Assembly (NCBI GenBank): GCA_900543615.1
Contig: UQSC01000080.1
Location: 1 to 8,259 of the forward strand
Length of the DNA stretch: 8,259 nucleotides
DNA from: an uncultured Collinsella sp.
GTDB taxonomy: Bacteria; Actinomycetota; Coriobacteriia; Coriobacteriales; Coriobacteriaceae
Direction of reading: 5' to 3'
Shown here: positions 1 to 5,781 of the stretch, one piece after another
Position numbering within the stretch: position 1 is the stretch's first letter
Layout of the letters: each line of letters starts with the position of its first letter
Made by a program: the position numbers and the translations under genes
Notes under the pieces: generated by a model
Database searches by the model: none
The model's input: the letters and a program-made list of their open reading frames with translations, nothing else
What the model was told of the DNA's origin: nothing

Positions 1-50
1 GATCTACACAAGGCTATTCGTCGGCAGCGTCAGATGTGTATAAGAGACAG
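1..50 (+). other. Residual Nextera P5/i5 sequencing adapter (artefact)
   Basis: Not biological. Bases 1-9 are the 3' end of the Illumina P5 sequence (GATCTACAC), 10-17 are an 8 nt index (AAGGCTAT, which from memory equals Nextera XT i5 index S520), 18-31 are TCGTCGGCAGCGTC, and 32-50 are the Tn5 mosaic end AGATGTGTATAAGAGACAG. Organism DNA starts at 51. Read on the minus strand, this adapter encodes the familiar artefact peptide tail LLYTSDAADE. Any gene call extending into 1-50 must be trimmed. Confidence 0.99.
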
Positions 51-1846
51 ACGCGGTGGTTGTTGAGGGCTATGGCGAGTTCACCGGCATGAACCGCGAC
101 GAGTGCCGCGAGGCCGTCATCAAGTGGTTCGAGGAGCACGACCTGCTCGATCATGTCGAGGACCTCGATCACTCCGTCATGCACTGCTACCGTTGCGACT
201 CCGCCCTGGAGCCGTGGCTGTCCGAGCAGTGGTTCGTCGCCGTCGACAAGCTCAAGGGGCCGGCGCTCGACGCCGTCAACTCCGGCAAGGTCACCTTCCA
301 CCCCGCGCGCTGGACGCAGACCTACACCACCTGGATGGAGAACCTCAAGGATTGGTGCATCTCGCGCCAGCTGTGGTGGGGTCACCGCATCCCCGTGTTC
401 TACTGCGAGGACTGCGGCTGGGAGGACGCCCTTACCGAGGACACCGACGTGTGCCCCAAGTGCGGCGGCCATCACGTGCATCAGGACGAGAACGTGCTGG
501 ACACCTGGTTCAGCTCGCAGCTGTGGACCTTCGCCACGCAGGGCTGGCCGCAAAAGCCGGAGCTGCTCGAGGGCCATCACCCCACGACGGCGCTCGTCAC
601 CGCGCGCGACATCATCGCGCTGTGGGTCGCCCGCATGGTCATGAGCTCGCTGTACTTCCTGGATGAGGTGCCGTTTAAGGACGTCGTCATCTATCCGACG
701 ATCCTGGCCAAGGACGGCAGCCGCATGTCCAAGTCCAAGGGCAACGGCGTTGACCCCATGGATCTCATTGGCATGTACGGCGCCGACGCCATGCGCTATA
801 ACCTGCTCACGCTGTGCACCAACAACCAGGACGTCAAGTTTGACGCGAACATCGATAAGAAGACCAAGAAGCTTATCGACAGCCCGCGTACCGACCAGGC
901 CAAGTCGTTTGTGACCAAGATCTGGAACGCCAGCCGCTTCCTGCTCATGAACATGGAGGGCTACACGCCCGGCGAGCCCGTCGTTGAGACGCCGGCCGAC
1001 GCCTGGATGTTCAGCCGCCTGGCCAAGGCCGTCAAGATGGTCACCGAGGGTATTGAGAACTACACCTTTGGCGACATGGCCCGCGGCGTGCAGCAGTTCT
1101 TCTGGAACGAGGTCTGCGACTGGTACGTCGAGGTCACCAAGGCCCGCCTGAAGGGCGAGGGCCGTCTGCAGGCTCAGCGCAACCTGATCTTTGTGCTCGA
1201 TACCTCCATTCGCTTGATGCACCCGCTTATGCCGTTTGTCACCGAGGAGATCTGGGACAACATGCCGGCGAGCGTGCTCGACCTGGACGCCGAGGGCAAC
1301 GTGAACCGCGCCGAGGCGCTTATGATCGCCAAGTGGCCCGAGCCCGCTGACTACGCCAAGTACGTCGACGAGCCCGCCGAGCGCGCGTTTGAGCTGTGCC
1401 GTACCGTCGTGTCTGCCGCTCGCGCTACGCGTTCGCGTTATCGCTTGAGCCCCAAGGCCGAGCTCGACGTGGTCGTGCGCGCCGGTGCCGAGGACATTGA
1501 GAAGCTCGAGAGCCTGCGCTCGACCATCGAGCCGCTGGCAAACACCGCTTCGCTGGTCATGGGTACCGACGTCGAGAAGCCGGCCGCGAGCATTGCCGTG
1601 GTCGACAGCGGCGTCGAGGTCTTTGTGGTGCTCGAGGGCAAGGTTGACCTTTCGGCCGAGAAGGCGCGCCTTGAGAAGGAGATTGCCGCGGCGCAGAAGG
1701 AGCTTGCCGGCTGCGAGAAGACGCTCGCCAACGAGGGCTTTGTGGCCAAGGCCGCGCCCGCGGTGGTCCAGAAGAAGAGGGACCGTGCAGCTGAGCTCAA
1801 GGAGATCCTGGCGGCGCTGACTGCTCAGGTTGCTGACTTCTCGTAG
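51..1846 (+). CDS. valS: Valyl-tRNA synthetase, 5'-truncated by contig end
   Basis: Class I aminoacyl-tRNA synthetase that charges tRNA-Val with valine in the cytoplasm and edits mischarged threonine. The first full codon in frame is at 53; the GTG at 56 is an internal Val, not a start. About 597 residues are present, against roughly 880 for the family, so the Rossmann half with the HIGH motif and most of the CP1 editing domain lie off the contig. Counting from 56, visible parts are: the end of CP1; CYRCD plus EPWLSEQWFV (44-62); the ValS-typical WCISRQLWWGHRIP (100-113); a zinc-ribbon pair C117/C120 and C133/C136; VLDTWFSSQLW (147-157); the catalytic KMSKS loop as RMSKS (223-227); the anticodon-binding helical domain (about 310-440); and the C-terminal coiled-coil tRNA arm, rich in Lys, Glu and Ala (about 535-592). 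The stop is TAG at 1844-1846. folC follows in the same direction, a common bacterial order. The zinc ribbon and C-terminal arm argue against IleS or LeuS. Confidence 0.97.
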
Positions 1847-1856
1847 GCGGTACTGG

Positions 1857-1868
1857 GGGACGCGTCCC
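1857..1868. repeat. 12 bp perfect palindrome after valS
   Basis: GGGACGCGTCCC is a perfect palindrome starting 10 nt after the valS stop. Its right half overlaps the left arm of the larger inverted repeat 1866-1966, so the two structures compete in single-stranded nucleic acid. No function is assigned; chance is possible in GC-rich DNA. Confidence 0.6.
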
Positions 1869-1966
1869 GACGCTTTGCTCTCCGCTGCGGACAGTCCTGC
1901 GCAAGACGGACAGCACATTAAGTGCTGTCCTTTGCGTGCGGAACTTGCGGCGAGCAAAGCATCGGG
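1866..1966. repeat. Nested inverted repeat between valS and folC
   Basis: The outer arms 1866-1880 and 1952-1966 match in 14 of 15 positions (CCCGACGCTTTGCTC against the complement of GAGCAAAGCATCGGG), and pairing continues after one mismatch with CCGC/GCGG. An inner hairpin (1900-1936) has a perfect 9 bp stem, GGACAGCAC-attaa-GTGCTGTCC, extended by CGCAA/TTGCG across a small internal loop. The whole forms a long imperfect hairpin of about 100 nt. Only TTT follows the inner stem, so it is a weak rho-independent terminator at best. It could serve as a valS 3' structure, a REP/BIME-like dispersed repeat or a transcript stabiliser. Confidence 0.75.
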
Positions 1967-2072
1967 CCGCTCCTAGTTCGTTTACGTGGTTGTCTGCAAC
2001 TGGTTAGTTAGGGCTACTGGGTTGTGGTCTTGATTCTGCTGCGAAGCGGTGTTTGGCTGATATTTTGAATGG

Positions 2073-2104
2073 GAGGGGCTCGTTGTTGATTCGGGCCTCT
2101 TTTT
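2073..2104 (+). terminator. Intrinsic terminator/attenuator just before folC
   Basis: GAGG-gg-CTCG, a 9 nt loop, then CGGG-CCTC and TTTTT (2100-2104). The stem has 8 pairs including one G-U, with a two-base GG bulge in the left arm. The U-tract ends immediately before the ATG at 2105. It would end transcription arriving from valS, or act as an attenuator in the folC leader. CCTC of the 3' arm (2096-2099) could instead pair with GAGG of the folC Shine-Dalgarno (2110-2113); that alternative is an inference. Confidence 0.7.
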
Positions 2105-2109
2105 ATGTT

Positions 2110-2116
2110 GAGGGGA
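2110..2116 (+). promoter_or_regulatory. folC ribosome binding site (decides the start)
   Basis: GAGGGGA lies 9 nt upstream of the ATG at 2126. It is downstream of the other in-frame ATG at 2105, which directly follows the terminator U-tract and has no Shine-Dalgarno. This favours 2126 as the folC start. Confidence 0.75.
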
Positions 2117-2125
2117 CTTTGGGTT

Positions 2126-3469
2126 ATGGCTAAGCGTTCTGGGTCGTATGTCGTTCCGTTCTCGTTTGAGTTGCTTTCGTTTGATGAGGCTGTGGGGCTG
2201 GCTGCTGATACGGGGCGGATTTCTGGGGATGCTGGGCCTCTGCTCGAGACGGTTGTCGATATGCTCGATGAGCTTGGTCGTCCGGACGAGTATTTCGATT
2301 GCATTCAGGTTGCCGGTACCAATGGCAAGACTTCGACCACGCGCTTTTCGGCTGCCATTCTTCGCGGCGAGGGGCTCAAGACCGCGCTGTATACGTCGCC
2401 GCAGCTGGTGCGCTATCCCGAGCGCATGGAGGTCGATGGGCGCGTTGTGAGCGATGAGGCGTTTGCCCGCGGCGTTTCTGCCGCCGTCGAGGCGGGGCAT
2501 CGCGTGAATGCTCGTCGTGTGGCGGCGGGGGAGCGCGCCTATACCATCACGCCGTTTGACCTGCTGACGGCTGCCGCGCTTGTCGTGTTTGCTGAGGCCG
2601 CGGTGGATGTTGCCGTGCTCGAGGTTGGCATGGGCGGGCGTTGGGACGCCACGAGCGCGACCGATCCCGTCGCCGTTGCCATTACGGGCATCGGGCTCGA
2701 TCACACACGCATTTTGGGCGACACGCTCGAGGCCATTGCGGGGGAGAAAGCTGCGGTTATCAAACCCGGGCGCTTGGTTGTTTTGGGCGAGGGCACACAC
2801 GAGGCGAGCGTTCAACGCGTGATGGATGCTCGTTGCCGCGCGTGCGGCATCGTTCCGCTCGTGGTGAGCCACGCCACGACTAAGGTGCCGGCGCATGTAG
2901 GCGACACGGTTGAGTTTAGCTGCACCACGCCGCGTGCGATTTATACGTCGAGCATGGTCAAGCCGGCGTATCAGCCGCAGAATGCTGCGTGCGCGATTAT
3001 GCTGTGCGAGGGGTATCTGGGTCGCGAGCTCGATCATGACAAGCTCGATGCGTCGCTTATGGGCTGCCCCACGCCGGGCCGATTTGATGTGCTGGGGACC
3101 GATCCGCTCAAGCTGATCGACGCCTGCCATAACCCACAGAGCTGCGAGAACTTTGTGAACGCGCTGGACGAGATCGATCCGTGCGTGGAGAACCGCCCCA
3201 CGTTGCTGTGCGCTGCGCTGGCCGACAAGGACGTGGCGGGCATCGTCGACGTGCTGATTCCAGCTTTTCCGCGCGTGGTCGTGACACAGACCGATTCCGA
3301 TCGCGCCCTGCCGGCAGAGGAGCTCGCCGGCCTCGTTGATGCCGACAAGCTTGCGGGCGTGTATCCGAGCGTACCCGAGGCCCTCGCTGCCTTCGATGCC
3401 GCGGGCGAGTCCTTCGTAGCCGCCGGCACCATCACCCTAGCCGGCGAAGTAGCCGGCCTGCTGCGCTAA
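2126..3469 (+). CDS. folC: Folylpolyglutamate / dihydrofolate synthase, Mur-ligase family
   Basis: ATP-dependent ligase of the FolC/Mur family. It adds glutamate to reduced folates (FPGS) and, in many bacteria, also to dihydropteroate (DHFS), in the cytoplasm. At 447 aa it has the usual length. Visible motifs: P-loop GTNGKTS (64-70); ALYTSPQL (87-94), a folate-binding loop; LEVGMGGRWDAT (165-176) with the Mg-site Glu166; TGIGLDHTRILGDTLEAIAGEKAAVIKPG region (187-215) with His193 and Lys208, in the motif that carries the carbamylated lysine of the family; and the C-domain DACHNP motif (332-337) in place of the common DGAHNP. The C-terminal AGTITLAGEV (433-442) matches the FolC ending. The start at 2126 is chosen for its RBS; an in-frame ATG at 2105 would add seven residues. 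The first 150 bp are richer in T than the rest, and codon bias is weaker than in valS. Whether it has DHFS activity cannot be told from motifs alone. The gene converges with the peptidase gene. Confidence 0.95.
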   Translation: MAKRSGSYVVPFSFELLSFDEAVGLAADTGRISGDAGPLLETVVDMLDELGRPDEYFDCIQVAGTNGKTSTTRFSAAILRGEGLKTALYTSPQLVRYPERMEVDGRVVSDEAFARGVSAAVEAGHRVNARRVAAGERAYTITPFDLLTAAALVVFAEAAVDVAVLEVGMGGRWDATSATDPVAVAITGIGLDHTRILGDTLEAIAGEKAAVIKPGRLVVLGEGTHEASVQRVMDARCRACGIVPLVVSHATTKVPAHVGDTVEFSCTTPRAIYTSSMVKPAYQPQNAACAIMLCEGYLGRELDHDKLDASLMGCPTPGRFDVLGTDPLKLIDACHNPQSCENFVNALDEIDPCVENRPTLLCAALADKDVAGIVDVLIPAFPRVVVTQTDSDRALPAEELAGLVDADKLAGVYPSVPEALAAFDAAGESFVAAGTITLAGEVAGLLR

Positions 3470-3484
3470 CCCATCCCCTCAGCG

Positions 3485-3549
3485 GTTGCGGTGAAATGCG
3501 GACTGTTTTACAAGCCAGAAGCCTCAAACAGTCCGTATCTCACCGCAAC
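3485..3549. repeat. Long hairpin, GTTGCGGTG family, copy A
   Basis: Arms 3485-3508 and 3526-3549 (24 nt each) pair at 22 Watson-Crick positions plus one G-U, around a 17 nt loop. The stem base GTTGCGGTGAAAT is shared with the hairpin at 5255-5320. The inner stem (GCGGACTGTTT with AAACAGTCCGT) is not shared, yet is still self-complementary. It starts 15 nt after the folC stop codon. No U-tract follows on either strand, so it is not a standard intrinsic terminator, although it may mark the folC transcript end. Confidence 0.85.
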
Positions 3550-3557
3550 TCAAAAGC

Positions 3558-3774
3558 AGTCAATTTGGGACAGGGCTATTTTGGCTGCCCTGCGCCCCGA
3601 GTTGACTCGCTTGCCACGAAATGGGCTTATCTACTACGTTTTGGCGACTACTCTCGACCACACGGAAAATCGTGAAATCAAAATCGCAGGTAGACGGCTT
3701 GCTGGTTTTCAAAAAAAAGACCCGCATGGTCGACCCATGCGGGTTAAACGTAGTAGATGGCCCGTTTTCGTGGC
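3558..3774 (+). repeat. Dispersed intergenic element with variable inverted arms, copy 1
   Basis: Parts in order: box A 3558-3587 (27 of 30 identical to 4961-4990); left arm 3613-3641; a 12 nt gap; core 3654-3700 (37 of 47 identical to 5094-5140, nine of ten differences being transitions); a 45 nt gap; right arm 3746-3774. The arms match as inverted repeats in 24 of 29 positions, plus two G-U pairs. Arm sequence differs from copy 2, but its spacing to the core is the same. A 97-codon open frame (3491-3784) crosses it, but copy 2 has stops and a frame change in the matching stretch, so coding is unlikely. The gap before the right arm contains the peptidase gene's terminator. Function unknown: a structured RNA or a MITE-like element are both possible. 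Confidence 0.75.
3711..3744 (-). terminator. Rho-independent terminator of the M24 peptidase gene
   Basis: On the minus strand a perfect 10 bp stem ACCCGCATGG / CCATGCGGGT with a 5 nt loop is followed by C and eight T (plus-strand A-tract 3711-3718). This is a textbook intrinsic terminator, about 80 nt beyond the peptidase stop. It lies inside repeat copy 1. Confidence 0.92.
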
Positions 3775-3789
3775 GCGGCGTTAGCGGTA

Positions 3790-3818
3790 TGTGTCAAAGG
3801 GGCTGTCCCTTTGACACA
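3790..3818. repeat. 12 bp perfect hairpin next to the peptidase stop codon
   Basis: TGTGTCAAAGGG (3790-3801) and CCCTTTGACACA (3807-3818) form a perfect 12 bp stem with a 5 nt loop, 4 nt from the peptidase stop codon. There is no T-run on either strand, so it is not an ordinary terminator, and a separate strong terminator lies downstream. Possibly a 3'-end stabilising stem or a dispersed repeat. Confidence 0.8.
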
Positions 3819-3822
3819 TTGG

Positions 3823-4911
3823 TTACTCTAGGCGGACCGGATCGTGGGGGTAAGCGTTGAGAATCTCGACGCCGTTCTCGGTCACCAGGGCCAGGTCCTC
3901 GATGCGGACGCCGGTGCGGCCGGGGAGATAGATGCCCGGTTCGATGGAGAACGTCATGCCTGGCTCCACGACCTGCTCATTGACGAGTGAGACGTCGCCC
4001 GGCTCGTGGTCCTGCAGGCCAATCGAGTGACCCAGGCGATGCGTAAAGTATTTGCCGTAGCCCGCGTCCTCAATCACGTCGCGCGCGGCACGGTCCAGGT
4101 CGCACATGCGCACGCCCGGTGCGATGAGAGCCTCGGCGGCCTCGTTGGCACGGCGCACGATATCGTAGATGCGCGCCGTCTCCTCGTCCGGCTCGCCACA
4201 AAAGAACGTGCGCGTCATGTCCGAGCAGTAGTTGCGATGGCGTCCGCCAATGTCGAATAGCACCACGTCACCATGCTTGAGCACGGTATCGTCGGGCTCG
4301 TGGTGCGGGTCGCCGGCGTTGGCGCCAAAGCTCACGATCGGCGGAAAGCTAAAGTCCTCGCAGCCGTGCTTGCGGTACAAACCGAGCATCTGATCTGCAA
4401 TTTCGCGCTCCGTCACGCCCTCGTGGACGAGTTTGATCGCGTCGGCCATCACGGCGTCGTTGACTGCCGAGGACACGCGCATGAGCTCCTGCTCGGCGGC
4501 GTCTTTGTAGGTGCGCGCGGCGGTGACGGCAAAGTCGCCCAGGAAAAACTCGCTCGCGGCGTGGCGTTCCATGAGCGGCATCAAAAAGCCGGAACGCATG
4601 ACAGTGTCGATGCCAAGCGGCTTGGCTGGGTCGATCTCACTCGCGATGGCGTCGGTCACGACATCGGTATCGGTGTGGTAGGCGACGCGGGCATTGTCGT
4701 ACTCGGGCAGCTGATGCAGGGCGTTGACCAAGATCACGGGCTCGTCATCGCGCGCGAGCAGCACTCCGCAAAAACGCTCGAACATATCTGCATAAAAGCC
4801 GGTCAGGTAATAAATCGACCACGGGTCGTTTACAAGCAGCTGTGCGCCGGGGTGCTGAGCCTCGAGTGCATCGAGCACGCGCGCCACACGCTGGTCATCG
4901 ACATGTGCCAT
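3823..4911 (-). CDS. M24 family Xaa-Pro peptidase (prolidase / Xaa-Pro aminopeptidase)
   Basis: Cytoplasmic dinuclear-metal peptidase that cleaves bonds next to proline in short peptides. The 362 aa product has the two-domain layout of bacterial PepQ/PepP-like enzymes: a creatinase-type N-domain (about 10-135, with the family-typical DPWSIYYLTGF at 29-39) and a pita-bread catalytic domain (about 140-355). All five metal ligands are visible: Asp220 (VLFDIGG), Asp231 (CSDMTRTFF), His295 (HRLGHSIG), Glu324 (FSIEPGIY) and Glu338 (VRIEDLAL). The additional active-site histidines His204 (DPHHEP) and His302 (QDHEPG) are also present. There is no signal peptide or membrane segment. The start ATG (4909-4911) follows an AAGGA Shine-Dalgarno with 6 nt spacing. 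It is a single-gene unit with promoter 4939-4966 and terminator 3711-3744, convergent with folC and flanked by the two repeat elements. Dipeptidase (PepQ) or aminopeptidase specificity cannot be decided here, so no symbol is given. Confidence 0.93.
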   Translation of the reverse strand: MAHVDDQRVARVLDALEAQHPGAQLLVNDPWSIYYLTGFYADMFERFCGVLLARDDEPVILVNALHQLPEYDNARVAYHTDTDVVTDAIASEIDPAKPLGIDTVMRSGFLMPLMERHAASEFFLGDFAVTAARTYKDAAEQELMRVSSAVNDAVMADAIKLVHEGVTEREIADQMLGLYRKHGCEDFSFPPIVSFGANAGDPHHEPDDTVLKHGDVVLFDIGGRHRNYCSDMTRTFFCGEPDEETARIYDIVRRANEAAEALIAPGVRMCDLDRAARDVIEDAGYGKYFTHRLGHSIGLQDHEPGDVSLVNEQVVEPGMTFSIEPGIYLPGRTGVRIEDLALVTENGVEILNAYPHDPVRLE

Positions 4912-4938
4912 GAAACATCCTTTCGCTAGGGTGCCACC

Positions 4939-4966
4939 ATGGTATCCCCAATGCCAGGGTAGTCAA
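4939..4966 (-). promoter_or_regulatory. Putative sigma-70-type promoter of the M24 peptidase gene
   Basis: On the minus strand, TTGACT (4966-4961) and TACCAT (4944-4939) are separated by 16 nt. Transcription would start near 4932, giving a leader of about 20 nt with the AAGGA ribosome site. The -35 has five of six consensus bases; the -10 is weaker. The -35 coincides with the first six bases of repeat copy 2. Confidence 0.55.
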
Positions 4967-5212
4967 TTTGCGACGGGGCTATTTTAGCTGTGTCCAACAT
5001 GCAGAATGATCGGGCAAAAGTAGTCATAAGAGGGCCGTTCCAAATGGGCTGGTTTCAAAAGTATGGTGGATTACGGGTCTGGACCTGTATTACTTGACCA
5101 TGAGAAGAATCGCGAAATTAAAACCGCAGGTAGATGGCTTATCAAAAATCGAAAATTGCCGATATGGATGGGGGTCTCCGAATCAGCCCCGTAATCCGGC
5201 ATAGTTTTGAAA
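4961..5212 (+). repeat. Dispersed intergenic element with variable inverted arms, copy 2
   Basis: Same architecture and orientation as 3558-3774: box A 4961-4990, left arm 5053-5081, a 12 nt gap, core 5094-5140, a 43 nt gap, right arm 5184-5212. The arms match as inverted repeats in 25 of 29 positions, plus one G-U pair. Inside the arms, GGACC (5081-5085 region) can pair with GGTC-t-CC (5173-5179 region), extending the stem. The spacer between box A and the left arm is longer (62 nt against 25). No intact open frame spans it. This element and the hairpin at 5255-5320 fill most of the gene-free stretch 4912-5378. Confidence 0.75.
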
Positions 5213-5254
5213 TGGCACTAAAGTAGGAATAAGCTAAATACCAGTCCCAAGGCA

Positions 5255-5320
5255 AGTTGCGGTGGAATAGTTCCTGGATGCCGGGGTTTGGCGGAAATCA
5301 GGAACTATTTCACCGCAATT
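5255..5320. repeat. Long hairpin, GTTGCGGTG family, copy B
   Basis: Arms 5255-5276 and 5299-5320 pair along all 22 positions (20 Watson-Crick, 2 G-U). The 22 nt loop may close further with GCC/GGC. The stem base GTTGCGGTGGAAT matches copy A at 3485; the inner stem AGTTCCTG/CAGGAACT is unrelated to copy A. It lies about 60 nt beyond the end of the DUF1667 gene. No T-run follows on the minus strand, so a terminator role is not evident. Confidence 0.85.
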
Positions 5321-5378
5321 GAGGAGGGGCGGGGTGGATGGCGGGGTAGCTAAAAGAGGCCCGTCCTAAATTAGCAAC

Positions 5379-5777
5379 TTAGGCTAGGTCGATGTCCATG
5401 CTGGCGATGAGGTCGATGCCCGTGTTGAGGAGGTTGGGGAGCACGACGTCGCCCATGCGGATGGGGGCGTTGACGACTAGGTCTCGGATGAGGTTCATGG
5501 CTTGGGCGTGGAGTGCCAGCGGGATGGCCTCGGCCGTGCGCACGGGCAGCAGCGCCTCGCCGCCTCCGGATACGGCCACGGTGGTGGTGAGTACGCGCAT
5601 GGGGCAGGTGAGCTCCTGGTGTGCGAACTTATCACCACGCGGGCATCTGTTGCCGGTCACGGAGCGCACTTCTGCCACGGTGCCGTCTGCGTTACGCTCT
5701 ACCTCTACGGTCAGAAGGCATTCGGATGGGCAGGTGGTGCAGTTGAACTGCAGCGTCTCGATTGCGTTCGTGCTCAT
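5379..5777 (-). CDS. DUF1667 small cysteine-rich protein of the FAD-oxidoreductase operon
   Basis: A 132 aa protein of the DUF1667 family, whose members typically sit beside GlpA-like and NAD(P)/FAD oxidoreductase genes; their biochemical role is not established. Visible: an N-terminal cluster C13-x2-C16-x3-C20 (FNCTTCPSEC), C45 in GNRCPRG, C59 in LTCPMRVLTTTV, then a mainly hydrophobic C-terminal half. The cysteine pattern suggests metal or Fe-S binding (inference). There is no signal peptide or membrane helix. The start ATG at 5777 is chosen because a GAGGGGG site (5787-5793) lies 9 nt upstream and it begins 4 nt after the previous gene's stop codon; an upstream in-frame ATG at 5828 would overlap that gene by 47 nt. 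Last gene of the operon, probably a small partner or electron-transfer subunit of the two flavoproteins. Confidence 0.85.
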   Translation of the reverse strand: MSTNAIETLQFNCTTCPSECLLTVEVERNADGTVAEVRSVTGNRCPRGDKFAHQELTCPMRVLTTTVAVSGGGEALLPVRTAEAIPLALHAQAMNLIRDLVVNAPIRMGDVVLPNLLNTGIDLIASMDIDLA

Positions 5778-5781
5778 GGCT

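Noticed and set aside
14..1957. 647-codon open frame on the minus strand opposite valS
   Set aside because: It lies antisense to clear valS motifs, ends inside adapter sequence and resembles no family I recognise; long antisense frames are common in GC-rich, codon-biased genes.
1990..2066. folC promoter (TTGTCT or TTGATT with TATTTT)
   Set aside because: No pair of hexamers with 16-18 nt spacing and a good -10; candidate spacings are wrong (25 nt for TTGATT-TATTTT).
1967..2104. T-box or folate (THF) riboswitch in the valS-folC spacer
   Set aside because: No T-box 14-mer-like AGGGTGGNACCGCG motif and no recognisable THF aptamer core; only a plain terminator hairpin is supported.
3491..3784. 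97-codon open frame in the folC-peptidase spacer as a real gene
   Set aside because: It runs through two hairpins and a terminator, has no convincing RBS, and the homologous stretch in copy 2 is broken by stops and a frame change.
3823..5212. Composite transposon carrying the peptidase gene
   Set aside because: No transposase or target-site duplication is visible, and the repeats are diverged (about 79-90% in conserved parts). Flanking copies alone do not show mobility.
3485..5320. CRISPR array
   Set aside because: Repeats are two-copy, palindromic and far apart, without regular spacers or cas genes.
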